Made by a program: the position numbers and the translations under genes
Notes under the pieces: model-generated
Databases searched by the model: none
What the model was told of the DNA's origin: nothing
What the model saw: the letters and a program-made list of their open reading frames with translations, nothing else
DNA from: Fuerstiella sp.
GTDB taxonomy: Bacteria; Planctomycetota; Planctomycetia; Planctomycetales; Planctomycetaceae
DNA: 64,000 bases
Direction: 5' to 3'
Assembly (NCBI GenBank): GCA_014238335.1
Contig: JABABI010000016.1
Span: forward strand, 19,855-83,854
Shown here: positions 1-8,080 of the stretch, in pieces
Numbering within the stretch: position 1 is the stretch's first letter
Layout of the letters: each line of letters begins with the position of its first letter

Positions 1-195
1 CCCGAAGCACGGCTGCTCTGAGAATGCAGTCGCTGCCGATCGAAGGCAGTACGCGAAACGAGAGAGATGGCTCGCCTGAGAACCGAGCCATACAGATGAG
101 AGAGATGAAGGGCAGAATTGAGCCTGAGAAACTCGACTTCTGCAACACACGAAAAAGGTCATCGGTTTCATTGCGATCCGATCGGCCTTTTTTCT
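1..195 (+). ncRNA. 3' part of a candidate structured RNA with repeated CUGAGAA-loop hairpins
   Basis: Three hairpins have 9-nt loops of nearly the same sequence. They are 11-31 (6 bp with one G-U, loop TCTGAGAAT), 67-91 (8 bp, loop CCTGAGAAC) and 112-143 (about 10 bp with a mismatch and a bulge, loop CCTGAGAAA). A smaller hairpin, CTGCC/GGCAG with a 7-nt loop, lies at 34-50. The 10-mer GAGAGAGATG occurs at 60-69 and again at 98-107, between the hairpins. A strong terminator follows at 152-193. No convincing reading frame covers the stretch. The 5' end lies outside the window. I do not recognise the family. The identical loops on different stems suggest conserved structure, but this is inferred from one sequence. 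Confidence 0.5.
152..193 (+). terminator. Rho-independent terminator
   Basis: An arm AAAAAGGTCATCGG at 152-165 faces CCGATCGGCCTTTTT further on, with one extra base in the right arm, and the right arm runs into six Ts. This is a classical intrinsic terminator on the plus strand. It would end the RNA lying to its left. The A-rich left arm means it could also act in reverse. Confidence 0.7.
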
Positions 196-396
196 TTGCG
201 CTCTGGAGACGCGTCGGGGCGACTCTGCCCCGCTTCTGCTGAAACATCGTGAACACAGAACAGAAAAACCGAATAATGTTTTACGCTTTCGATTCCAGCG
301 TGGCGAAGTTACTGTGGCTGGCGGTTAGAGCAGCAGATCGACGCCGCGAAAAGCTGATCTGTCGTCATCTGCCCCAATCAGTTGCATCGGATATTT
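196..396. other. Intergenic, with one GC hairpin
   Basis: No gene is evident between the terminator and the protease gene. A perfect hairpin CGGGGC-GACTCT-GCCCCG lies at 215-232. It may be a second, weaker termination structure. No clear promoter is visible. Confidence 0.4.
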
Positions 397-1005
397 GTGA
401 CCAACGATCTGCCACCCCGCCAAACTCTGACAGTGTCGCAGTTCCTGATCGGAGCCGGTCTGTTTGAGGGAGCGTTGTTGCTGGTGGCATTCGCACTTGG
501 CGTGGTCGTTGATGTGCATCCGACGGCCGAATTGATCTGGTCCTGGCAGGACTTCGGCGTTGGTCTGCTGGCCACAGTGCCGATGCTTTTTCTTCTGGTC
601 GCCTGTTTTCTGTCCAAAGCGAACGGACTGCGCCAGATTCGTGAGTTTCTGCGCGAGACGCTGGGGCCTCTGCTGGACCGTTGTCGCATCGTCGACATCC
701 TGTTTCTCGCATTACTCGCCGGGATCTGCGAAGAGGTGTTGTTTCGCGGGCTGCTGTATCAGTGGATCAGAGCGTGGAACGCCACGCTGGCAATCCTGGT
801 GTGCAATCTGTTATTCGCGGTGGCTCATTCGATTACGCCGCTGTACGCGATGCTCGCCGGATTGATCGGTTTGTACCTGACGGCCCTGATGACAGGTGAT
901 TCCACGCCCAACCTGCTGATTCCCATGACGGCGCATGCCGCCTACGACTTTGTCGCGTTTCTGGTGATCCTGTGGGACTACCGCCGCTCGGCCAGTCAGG
1001 GCTGA
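397..1005 (+). CDS. CPBP family intramembrane metalloprotease
   Basis: This is a multi-pass membrane protein of about 200 residues in the CPBP (CAAX protease and bacteriocin-processing, Abi) family, whose members cleave within the membrane with a Glu/His metal site. Numbered from an alternative TTG at 382, the motif EEVLFRG lies at 117-123, His149 follows in a later helix, and HAAYD lies at 185-189, giving the expected motif order. I prefer GTG at 397 because the product then starts just before the first helix, but TTG at 382 is possible and neither has a strong ribosome site. The substrate cannot be told. It is convergent with holA. The family assignment is firm. Confidence 0.85.
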   Translation: MTNDLPPRQTLTVSQFLIGAGLFEGALLLVAFALGVVVDVHPTAELIWSWQDFGVGLLATVPMLFLLVACFLSKANGLRQIREFLRETLGPLLDRCRIVDILFLALLAGICEEVLFRGLLYQWIRAWNATLAILVCNLLFAVAHSITPLYAMLAGLIGLYLTALMTGDSTPNLLIPMTAHAAYDFVAFLVILWDYRRSASQG

Positions 1006-1060
1006 TCGCCATGCCTTTCCGCGCGAGCGTCGGTGTGAGAGTGAAGTGGCCGCTCTACGT

Positions 1061-2050
1061 TCAGCCGGCCAGTTTGACGAACAACGCTTCCAATTGCAGT
1101 TTGGGGGCAACTCGACTGCCGCCCTTCATGTTGGCATCGGCGTCGATGAGCATCTGGAATATGCGGCTCGCTTTATCGAATCCGAGGCGTTTGAGGTATC
1201 GTTCAGACGGTCCGATCGCTGCCGGGAAAACTCCGGCCGAACGCAGTGCTCCTGGCAGATCGCGAGTTTGCCGAGCGTATTCCGTCGCCTCGGCGAGTTT
1301 CCGAAACGTGAACGTGAGCCCGCCCAGAATCTTTTGCGGCGCATCACCGGCTAGTATCAATTTGTTCAGACATTCCAGAGCCGTGGACATTTCGCCGTCG
1401 CGGACAGCATCCAGCATCGCCCACGTTGTTTCGATGCGCCAGCCGCCGACGACTCGAGTTACGTCTTCGGGTGTGATTGTTTCGGCATCGCCGACAAGTG
1501 AAGCCAGTTTTTCGAGTTCCTGCTGCAGCAGTCCGAGACTGTCGCCTGCCAGCTGGACAATCAGGGCCGCAGCATCCCGGTCGATCTGCTTCTGATGGTC
1601 CTCTGCGGCTGTCCTGATTAACCACTTCACCAGCGCTGCACCTTTAAGTTCTCCGCACTCCAGGTTCAGACCGATTTTGTCGGTGGCCTTCGCCAGTTTT
1701 GTATTCTTAGGCCACGATTTCACATCCAGAATCAGTAATGATGTTTTCGACGGATAAGCGACGTACTTTTCCAGAACGGCTCGATTCTGCGACACAAAGT
1801 CATCCGCATCATCGATTACCACGATCCGCTTGTCGCCGAACATGGAAACCGTCAGCAGTTCGTCACAGACACTTTTCAGGTCAGCATCTTTGCCTGAAAC
1901 GCGAGTGAGGGCGACGTCTTCGGTTTCGTCTGCCAGTCCCGGAATCAGCTTCAGCATTTCCAGCTTCAGGTAGCGTTCACTGCCGTATAACACCAGCACG
2001 GGAATGTTGGGAAGCGTCGTGTTTTTCGACAGGAACTCGGTTGCGTGCAT
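1061..2050 (-). CDS. holA: DNA polymerase III subunit delta
   Basis: This 329-residue protein matches the delta subunit of the clamp loader, which opens the beta sliding clamp during replication. The N-terminus has the family pattern of a strand followed by LYGSERYLKLEMLKLI. The middle carries the VVIDDADDF segment of the AAA+-like fold, then the helical collar region with the conserved aromatic and QQELEKLA stretch near residue 185. Length is normal for HolA (about 330-345). It is transcribed away from the secreted protein at 2830. It stands alone rather than in a replication operon, as is usual for holA. Confidence 0.9.
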   Translation of the reverse strand: MHATEFLSKNTTLPNIPVLVLYGSERYLKLEMLKLIPGLADETEDVALTRVSGKDADLKSVCDELLTVSMFGDKRIVVIDDADDFVSQNRAVLEKYVAYPSKTSLLILDVKSWPKNTKLAKATDKIGLNLECGELKGAALVKWLIRTAAEDHQKQIDRDAAALIVQLAGDSLGLLQQELEKLASLVGDAETITPEDVTRVVGGWRIETTWAMLDAVRDGEMSTALECLNKLILAGDAPQKILGGLTFTFRKLAEATEYARQTRDLPGALRSAGVFPAAIGPSERYLKRLGFDKASRIFQMLIDADANMKGGSRVAPKLQLEALFVKLAG

Positions 2051-2829
2051 CGACTTGGTATCCGGGGAACAGGTGACGTTCCGGGCAGTTTACCGATGCG
2101 ACGGCGGTCTCGCGACCATTCGCCGGGCCATGGTCACAGGGGGTGTAGTCACGGATTGCGGTTTTCGACCGTAGGATGGGACCATCGTCCCGTAATATGA
2201 TTCACCTGGGGACAATGGTCCCAAGCTGCGAAACTGCCCAACTTCACAACCGTTTATGACTACACCGGTCTTAGGCGAGTTCAGAGCGCCAGTTGTCGGA
2301 TTCATCCGACGTTTTCTTTTAACGGCTCGCTGCCGGGGCATTTCTTCCTGATGATAGTGGGATGTTACGGAACGAGGGCTCTGATGTGCTGAACGAGCGA
2401 TCTTTATCCACCTCCACAACGGCAACGATTGCCGCACAGGCGACACATCGGCAGGTGCTGCCGGAAAAAACCGGGCGTCGCCGCTTGAGGTTGACGATTA
2501 GTGAAGCGGGGTCATCCGTTTCGATTGATGCCGGCAAAGATACTCGATGACGTTTTGCACGTTTGATTTGGCTGTAACGCTAATAACGTCAGTACCGATA
2601 ACTATTCTGGGAGATGCGTACGGTGGAGTCGGCGCGCTACCCGCGGGCAGGAGGCCTGCGTGGCGATTAACCGGCTCCGTCTGAGCGTCGCCCTGCCTGA
2701 CTCACTAATGAACAGCGCAGCCACAGGGACGTGGAATCGCTGTTACGAGTCGGCTCTGCACTCGCCGTATACGGCGAGCCTGCCAAACACACTCACTGTC
2801 AACGGATTTACTATGAGGGGGGGCGCGAC
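2051..2829. other. Long divergent intergenic region
   Basis: This 780-bp stretch lies between divergently transcribed holA and the secreted protein, so both promoters should be in it. Short open frames here look like chance. It contains the tandem GGGAC/GTCCC hairpins (2177-2223) and a small GCAGG-AGG-CCTGC hairpin at 2647-2659 of a type often dispersed between genes. Confidence 0.5.
2177..2223. repeat. Two tandem GGGAC-N4-GTCCC hairpins with a competing long stem
   Basis: GGGAC-CATC-GTCCC lies at 2178-2191 and GGGAC-AATG-GTCCC at 2209-2222. The outer halves, TGGGACCAT at 2177-2185 and ATGGTCCCA at 2215-2223, are perfect complements over 9 bp. Two small hairpins or one long stem could therefore form. 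The function is unknown. Confidence 0.5.
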
Positions 2830-3768
2830 ATGAGGTCGCTTCACATCTTACGCATTGTCTGTTTTGTTATTGCCATTCCCATATTCTTTGTCCGTGCACA
2901 CGGGCAGGTTGTTCCCGGAACGGGAATTCGCCATACACGTGTCGGCGACGATTTCGAAGATAAAAACTGGAAGTGGATTCCCAACGGTCAGAAGGCCAGT
3001 CGGGAACAGGATGAACGGGAACGACGACCGCTGGGCGGATCGAATAACGGCCGCTGGTTCGAAAGTGCGAAACGCGGCATGCCCGACGTTATCGAACGTG
3101 TGGCAACGCCCGCCGACGGCATCGTCGGCAGCAAGGGGGCCCTGCGACTGCAGACGTTAAACTCCGGCATTCCTGGACGCCCCAGCGGAAAAATGGAGCA
3201 GGATGACTTCATTATGGCGTGTTCGTCGCGGATGGGTGGTCTTGACGTTTCGCGCAGTCCAAGCTGTACATGTCGCATCTGGATTCCCCCGTTTCAGAAC
3301 TGGGAAAACCGATCCGGTTCACACTTTGGTTACCGCATTGACTGCAAGACGACCAAGACCGAGAAGAAAAAAAGATTCCTGTTCACCAGGACCGTGAAGG
3401 AAAAGGAATCCTATTGGCCAGGGTTCTTCTTCGAGTTCCACAGCGAAAACGACCCACGGTATGCGGAAGACGAAGCTGTACTGCTGATCCGGGGAAACAA
3501 CACAGGACATGAGGTCCGTAGCGCCAAGCTGACTCCCGGATGGTGGACGTTTGGCATGTCGGTTACTCCTGATGGTCGAATTCACTATTACGCTCGCCAG
3601 GGCGTGGGCGATCTTCGTCCGGCAGACCATCTGTATACCAGTTACCCGTATAGCTACTCGGCCGAGATGTTTGCGACGCATTTTTTCAATTCGGTGAACA
3701 AATGCGACGGACGAACATGGTCCACACCATTCATCATTGACGACCCGGCTGTCTTCAGCCTGCGGTAG
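2830..3768 (+). CDS. Secreted protein of unknown function
   Basis: The product is 312 residues with a clear signal peptide (charged MRSLHILR, then a hydrophobic core ending near residue 25 at ...HGQ). The ATG at 2830 follows a GAGGGGG ribosome site; the frame is open further upstream but the signal peptide fixes this start. The mature part is rich in Trp, Arg and Asp, with a DDFED...WKWIPNG segment near the start and a CTCRIW pair of cysteines in the middle. The pattern of strands and aromatic residues resembles a lectin-like sandwich, but I recognise no family. A hairpin terminator follows at 3799-3830. Confidence 0.7.
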   Translation: MRSLHILRIVCFVIAIPIFFVRAHGQVVPGTGIRHTRVGDDFEDKNWKWIPNGQKASREQDERERRPLGGSNNGRWFESAKRGMPDVIERVATPADGIVGSKGALRLQTLNSGIPGRPSGKMEQDDFIMACSSRMGGLDVSRSPSCTCRIWIPPFQNWENRSGSHFGYRIDCKTTKTEKKKRFLFTRTVKEKESYWPGFFFEFHSENDPRYAEDEAVLLIRGNNTGHEVRSAKLTPGWWTFGMSVTPDGRIHYYARQGVGDLRPADHLYTSYPYSYSAEMFATHFFNSVNKCDGRTWSTPFIIDDPAVFSLR

Positions 3769-3798
3769 TGTTGCTGGTGAATGACACGGTCATAAAAC

Positions 3799-3830
3799 AG
3801 AGCCCGACGTTTTGACGAACGCCGGGCTCT
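3799..3830 (+). terminator. Hairpin between the secreted protein gene and ppa
   Basis: AGAGCCCGACGTT (3799-3811) and AACGCCGGGCTCT (3818-3830) form a stem of about 12 bp broken by one mismatch, with a 6-nt loop. It lies just after the stop at 3768 and just beyond the convergent ppa end, so it may serve both. No long T-run follows. Confidence 0.5.
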
Positions 3831-3924
3831 ATTCGTGAGCAACAGCTGCCGTGAGTGGCTGCCCGGATCTACTGAGCTGCGGGCGAAAAAAAAACCAGGA
3901 CGCAACGACGAGCGTGCCTTGTGA

Positions 3925-4542
3925 TCAGGTGTCGCCGAATTCGTCCTGGTAATCAGCCATTGCGGCCTGGATTACTTTCTCCGCGTGGCTGCGATCGTAA
4001 ATTCCGTCAATGGACACGGGTTGCGCTGGGTCTCCAGGCATCACTTTGTACGTAGTGAAGTAGTGCCGCATACGCTGCACCAATGCCTGTGGCAGTTCGT
4101 CGATGTCCTCAACATGTGACCAGATGTTGTCCGCTGCCAGCACACCGATGATTTTGTCATCGGCTTCACCATTGTCGAGCATCGGCAGACCGCCGATCAC
4201 TCGAACGTTGATGATGACCTCAGACTTTGTAATAGGTCGTTCGCTCAGCACACAGATATCCAGCGGGTCGGCGTCGCCGCGTTTTGCCTGCGGCATCATC
4301 GCTGCAACTCGTTCGCCGCAATAGGTGCGCGGGATGAAGCCGTACAGTGTCGGTGGCTGAGACGATGTTCGTTGCGGACGATCAACACGTAAATAGCCGG
4401 TAACTTTGTCGACCTCGTATTTCACCAGGTCGAACGGAGTAATCTCGATAAAGGCATGTACAAGTCCGGGTGGGTCTGGTCCGACATCAAGACCATGCCA
4501 GGGATGTGGCCGCCATCGGTAAAAAGGCTGAGGAAATGACAT
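3925..4542 (-). CDS. ppa: Inorganic pyrophosphatase (family I)
   Basis: The 205-residue enzyme hydrolyses pyrophosphate to phosphate in the cytoplasm, pulling biosynthetic reactions forward. The signature with metal-binding aspartates is present as [10 protein letters not shown], with Asp90, Asp92 and Asp95. The upstream KYEVDK segment (residues 41-46) and YGFIPRTY (67-74) are the usual phosphate-binding elements. The N-terminus is somewhat extended and Pro/Trp-rich compared with E. coli Ppa (about 175 residues). It is a single gene, convergent with the secreted protein gene. The assignment is firm. Confidence 0.93.
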   Translation of the reverse strand: MSFPQPFYRWRPHPWHGLDVGPDPPGLVHAFIEITPFDLVKYEVDKVTGYLRVDRPQRTSSQPPTLYGFIPRTYCGERVAAMMPQAKRGDADPLDICVLSERPITKSEVIINVRVIGGLPMLDNGEADDKIIGVLAADNIWSHVEDIDELPQALVQRMRHYFTTYKVMPGDPAQPVSIDGIYDRSHAEKVIQAAMADYQDEFGDT

Positions 4543-4907
4543 AAATTTGTCAAACTTTGTAGCTGGGACAGAGCAACCGTTTGCTCCGGGGACGCGAGAC
4601 GCAGATCTGTGACTCTAAGATAGAGATAGAGATAGAGCCAAAATGTGTAAGCCCTGAAAAGTCCGATTCCATTCGGTTTTCGAGGGGAACTCATCTTGTC
4701 GGAGCGGCGCTCCAATGTCCAGGGATGAGAATGATCTGTCTCAAATTCGAATTGCGACCGATTCAAGAGACACTGTGGACGGCCGATCGTACGATAAGCA
4801 CCTACGTCAGGCTCTGTGTGTATCGAGACTCTGCGGCGAGTCGGTGCATACCAGGGAACAAAAGATGAACACATAATGAGCCAGGATTGCTTCGGCCGGA
4901 TTTGAGG
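4543..4907. other. Divergent intergenic region upstream of the C1 gene block
   Basis: This 365-bp region separates divergent ppa and ftr and should hold both promoters. It contains a short perfect microsatellite, three tandem copies of a GATAGA-type hexamer at 4619-4637. I see no gene, riboswitch or recognisable operator. Confidence 0.4.
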
Positions 4908-5795
4908 ATGACAGAGCCACCGAAAATCGATGACACGTTTGCGGAAGCGTTTCCCATGTTGGGAACTCGACTGATTATTACGGCCATCGACATCGAACTC
5001 GCGACGATCGCCGCGCTGGAGTTCTGTGGGAATGCGTCCAGCGTGATCGGATGCGATGTCGAAGCGGGGATTGAGCGAGGATTGGGAGAATCACGAACGC
5101 CCGATGGCCGTCCGGGCGTTTCCGTGCTGGCATTTGCTTTCAACCGAAAGTCGCTGGAGAAAGCGGTTGCCAGTCGAATCGGGCAGAATGTACTGACATG
5201 CCCGACGACCGCAGTTTATGCCGGACTGACCGATTCGCCGAAGGAAGATCGCATCAAGGTCGGGGCCCAGTTGCGTTACTTTGGAGATGGGTTTCAGATT
5301 TCAAAGAAGCTGGACCGTCAGCGTTACTGGCGAATTCCCGTGATGGATGGCGAATTTCTTTGTGAAGACGTATTTGGAACAAAGAAGGGGATCGGCGGCG
5401 GAAACCTGCTGATTTGCGGGCGATCTCAGGCTCAGACGCTGGCGGCCGTTCGAACTGCCGTGACTGCCATCAACGACCTGAAAGACGTCATTCTGCCATT
5501 TCCTGCAGGAATCGTGCGCAGTGGCTCCAAAGTCGGGTCGAAGTATCCTCAACTGAAAGCCAGCACAAACGACAAGTGGTGTCCTACGCTTCGTGGTCAA
5601 ACAGATTCTGAATTGGAAGACGGAGAACATGCCGTCTACGAAATTGTAATTGACGGGTTTTCTGAGCAAGCTGTGGCGCAGGCGATGAAGGTTGGGCTGG
5701 CGACGGTCGCTGGGATGCCTGGAGTGCTTCGGATTTCCGCAGGCAACTATGGCGGCAAACTGGGGCCACATCACTTCCATCTTCACAAACTGTAG
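4908..5795 (+). CDS. fhcD: Formylmethanofuran:tetrahydromethanopterin formyltransferase
   Basis: This is Ftr/FhcD, which moves a formyl group between formylmethanofuran and tetrahydromethanopterin in the cytoplasm. The 296-residue length matches the family (about 300). The N-terminus IDDTFAEAFPM followed by TRLIITA is the classical Ftr start, which favours the ATG at 4908 (with GAGG just upstream) over a TTG at 4887. The C-terminal half keeps GVLRISAGNYGGKLGP, near the family pattern. It leads a plus-strand block with fwdD, fwdB, fwdA and fwdC. In methylotrophic proteobacteria FhcD is part of a formyltransferase/hydrolase complex with FhcA, B and C. The assignment is firm. Confidence 0.93.
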   Translation: MTEPPKIDDTFAEAFPMLGTRLIITAIDIELATIAALEFCGNASSVIGCDVEAGIERGLGESRTPDGRPGVSVLAFAFNRKSLEKAVASRIGQNVLTCPTTAVYAGLTDSPKEDRIKVGAQLRYFGDGFQISKKLDRQRYWRIPVMDGEFLCEDVFGTKKGIGGGNLLICGRSQAQTLAAVRTAVTAINDLKDVILPFPAGIVRSGSKVGSKYPQLKASTNDKWCPTLRGQTDSELEDGEHAVYEIVIDGFSEQAVAQAMKVGLATVAGMPGVLRISAGNYGGKLGPHHFHLHKL

Positions 5796-5892
5796 TTGTC
5801 CGTTGGTTGTTCCGAGTCGCGTCTCGCAGGACACTTGCTTTCGACTGCCACACGATTTCTGGTATGGTCGATAATATAGAACGATATAACTC

Positions 5893-6228
5893 ATGGCCAC
5901 GAAAAGGTTTATTCTCAATTCGTCACGTTCATCGAAACAGGGAACCCTGATCAACGCAGGGAAATATTCCGAAGAATATCAGGCTCTCACGAATTCGATG
6001 ACGATGGAACCGGCAGACATGGCGGGCATTGGGCTCGTTGAAGGGCAAATGGCACTCGTGCGAACGGAATTTGGGGAGGCCGAATTCAAATGTAAGGCAG
6101 GAAAAGAACCTGAGGGTATGATTTTTATTCCTTATGGGCCGCCAACCTGTAAACTCATGGGCGGCAATACGGATGGGACCGGAATGCCGATGTCCAAAGG
6201 GTGGGAAGTGGAAGTTGTTCCGCTGTAG
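5893..6228 (+). CDS. fwdD: Formylmethanofuran dehydrogenase subunit D-like, molybdopterin-dinucleotide-binding
   Basis: The 111-residue protein is a single molybdopterin-dinucleotide-binding domain like archaeal FwdD/FmdD. The family landmarks are in order: NAGKYSEEY near residues 21-29, MEPADMAGIGLVEGQ in the middle, FIPYGPP, then TDGTGMPMSKG near the C-terminus. In archaeal enzymes this subunit completes the tungsto- or molybdopterin site together with FwdB. Its presence next to an fwdB that keeps Fe-S cysteines argues for a real metal cofactor in this complex. It follows fhcD by 97 bp. The assignment by pattern is good; whether the metal is W or Mo cannot be told. Confidence 0.85.
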   Translation: MATKRFILNSSRSSKQGTLINAGKYSEEYQALTNSMTMEPADMAGIGLVEGQMALVRTEFGEAEFKCKAGKEPEGMIFIPYGPPTCKLMGGNTDGTGMPMSKGWEVEVVPL

Positions 6229-6679
6229 CAGACCCAATAGTGCGTTCCTGCAGACTCATATTTCAAATTCAGAATCGCTAACTTCAAGTCTCAGATTTCT
6301 CATGAAACAGCAACCGGTCAACGAAAAACTCAGTGGCCCCGAAAGTCCTCATTTCTGTACGCGCGGCGACAGCGTGGAGGAAGTGCCAGCGTGGACAGAG
6401 GTCGAAGAAGGTCGCTTCATGCCCCGCCGGGTTCGTGGCAGCAACCAGGGTCGGGCCCTGGGCTGAACATTTACCGTCCCATCGTCCGGTTCGGACGATA
6501 CCAACTGTCAGGAGCAGCAACGCAGGTCGGACACAGACTGACCTGGAGAAGAGACACCACCGGAGAAGACGATCGACTGAGTGCATCACTGAGTTCGGAC
6601 CGCAGGTAAACTGCCGGCAACATGCTGTTGTCCACTGAGGTTTGTGACTGACCGATGCAGCTTGAAAGAGCATTGAATA
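6229..6679 (+). other. Gap between fwdD and fwdB
   Basis: This 451-bp gap lies inside an otherwise compact same-strand block. The first part may carry a small gene (6302-6466). The remaining 213 bp before fwdB show no convincing frame, terminator or promoter. A long minus-strand frame that crosses this region and fwdB looks like an antisense shadow. Confidence 0.4.
6302..6466 (+). CDS. Possible small conserved protein in the fwd block
   Basis: A 54-residue frame starts at ATG 6302 and lies between fwdD and fwdB on the same strand. It looks protein-like rather than random: an acidic stretch EVPAWTEVEEGRFM is followed by a basic Gly/Arg tail MPRRVRGSNQGRALG. There is one Cys and no signal peptide or membrane segment. 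No strong ribosome site is visible. I do not recognise the family. Its position suggests an accessory role for the formylmethanofuran complex, but this is guesswork. It could be a chance frame. Confidence 0.45.
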   Translation: MKQQPVNEKLSGPESPHFCTRGDSVEEVPAWTEVEEGRFMPRRVRGSNQGRALG

Positions 6680-8020
6680 ATGACTCTTCAGATAATTGAC
6701 AACGCCACCTGCACATTCTGTGGCTGCGTTTGTGATGACATTCAACTGCATCACGATGAGGTCCGCATTCACGAGGCCAAGAAAGCCTGTGTTCTTGGTA
6801 CTGCCTGGTTTCTGAACCACACCGCCGAGAAGAAGTACCCGGACGCCCTGATCGACGGCAAAGAAGCGACCGTCGAGGAAGCTATTCAGACGGCGGCGAC
6901 ATTGCTGCACGAAGCCGATATGCCGCTGGTCTACGGCATGAGCAACACGACATGTGAAGCTCAGAAGCTGTGTGTCGCTTTGGCGGATCAGCTGGGAGGG
7001 CTGCTGGACAGTCACACATCGTTGTGACACGGTCCCACTGAAATCGCCGCCCAGTTGGGTGGTAAAGTGACGTGTACGCTCGGCGAAGTGAAACAACGAG
7101 CCGACTTCATCGTGTATTGGGGAGGCAACCCGGCCGAATGCCACCCTCGCCATTTCACGAAGTATACCATCATGCAGAAAAGTAAGTTTCTGCCGCGTGG
7201 TCGCAAGGACCGGACGATGGTTCTGGTGGACATTCGTGAAACGAAAAGTGCCAAAGCCGCAGACATCTTTCTTCAGGTCAAGCCCGGTAAGGATTTTGAG
7301 CTGATCACGATTTTGCGAGCTCTGATCAAAGATCAGCACGTTGGTGATGAACAGATTTCCCAGACAGGCATGACCCGCGAAACGCTGGACGATCTGGTCC
7401 AGCGGATGAAGTCGTGCAAATTTGGCTGTTTCTTCTTCGGCATGGGTCTGTCGATGACTCGCGGAAAGCATATGAACTCCGCGGCATTGCTCACGCTGGC
7501 GGCGGAAATGAATGCCTTCACTAAATTTGTCGCCATGCCGATGCGAGGCCACGGCAACGTCACCGGCGCCGATGTGGTCATGCGCTGGCAGACGGGATAC
7601 CCCTTCGGAATTACGTTCAATCGAGGCTACCCGCGTTATAACCCAGGTGAGTTCTCAACCGTGGATGTGCTCGTTCGCGGAGACTGTGACGCCGCATTTA
7701 TTATCGGTGCCGACCCTGGTGCCACGATGCCGCAACCGGCGATCGACCATCTGAAGCGCATACCGACAATCTGTCTGGATCCGCATATTACTCATACCAG
7801 CAAACTGGCGCGAGTACACATCACAACAGCAGCTCAGGGAATTGCGGCTCCCGGGACGGCCTATCGAATGGACGAAATTCCACTGCCGCTAAAGCCGGCC
7901 TTGAAGTCGCCATATCCCACGGACGAAGAAGTCGTTCGCCGAATTAATGAAGCGATCGCCCAGAAACCGTTCTGGTTGCCGGAAGGCAGTCAGCCTCAGA
8001 TGATTTCAGCTCAGGTGTGA
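6680..8020 (+). CDS. fwdB: Formylmethanofuran dehydrogenase subunit B, apparent selenoprotein (in-frame TGA at codon 116)
   Basis: Read through one TGA, this is a 446-residue FwdB/FhcB, the molybdopterin oxidoreductase-type catalytic subunit that interconverts CO2 and formyl groups. The N-terminus has CTFCGCVCDD with Cys11, 14, 16 and 18 and a further Cys37, consistent with a [4Fe-4S] cluster. The TGA (7025-7027) follows HTSL and is followed by HGPT, exactly where the family has the metal-ligand Cys or Sec before His-Gly-Pro (Sec in Methanopyrus FwuB, and U-HGP in E. coli FdhF). The frame is the same on both sides and family similarity continues without a gap. A SECIS-like hairpin lies at 7046-7063. 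Automatic annotation would split this into a 115-aa and a 321-aa protein. A Cys-to-stop pseudogene is the alternative; a frameshift is excluded. Confidence 0.88.
7025..7027 (+). other. In-frame TGA, predicted selenocysteine codon
   Basis: This codon 116 of fwdB is the only stop between 6680 and 8020 in frame. It sits at the family's catalytic metal-ligand position, in the context SL-U-HGPT. Decoding as Sec is inferred; the Sec machinery genes (selA, selB, selC, selD) are not in this window. Confidence 0.85.
7046..7063 (+). promoter_or_regulatory. Predicted bacterial SECIS element
   Basis: GCCGCCC (7046-7052) pairs with GGGTGGT (7057-7063) over 7 bp, two of them G-U, closing the tetraloop AGTT (7053-7056). 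The loop starts 25 nt after the TGA. This agrees with the published bacterial SECIS consensus of a 4-16 bp stem, a 3-14 nt loop with a G among its first two bases, and a distance of 16-37 nt. The G-U in the loop resembles the fdhF element. Confidence 0.75.
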
Positions 8021-8080
8021 GAGTGTTCAGCCACTGTGTGACTGAACACAGCAGACAACGACAAGACGGACCCCAGGGAT

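Noticed and set aside
1..143. TPP riboswitch because of the CTGAGA sequence
   Set aside because: The thi-box partner segments are missing, and the CTGAGAA occurs three times in hairpin loops rather than once in the junction.
7034..7059. Alternative SECIS stem CCCACT/AGTTGGG closer to the TGA
   Set aside because: It has a bulge and a 13-nt loop starting only 12 nt after the TGA, outside the consensus distance; the 7046-7063 hairpin fits better.
6284..7552. Long minus-strand frame (422 aa) across the fwd gap and fwdB
   Set aside because: It is antisense to a clearly conserved FwdB, has no family pattern and arises from codon bias on the coding strand.
6680..8020. Reading fwdB as a frameshifted or two-gene locus
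   Set aside because: Both halves are in the same frame, only one TGA intervenes, and nine conserved codons lie between it and the next usable start.
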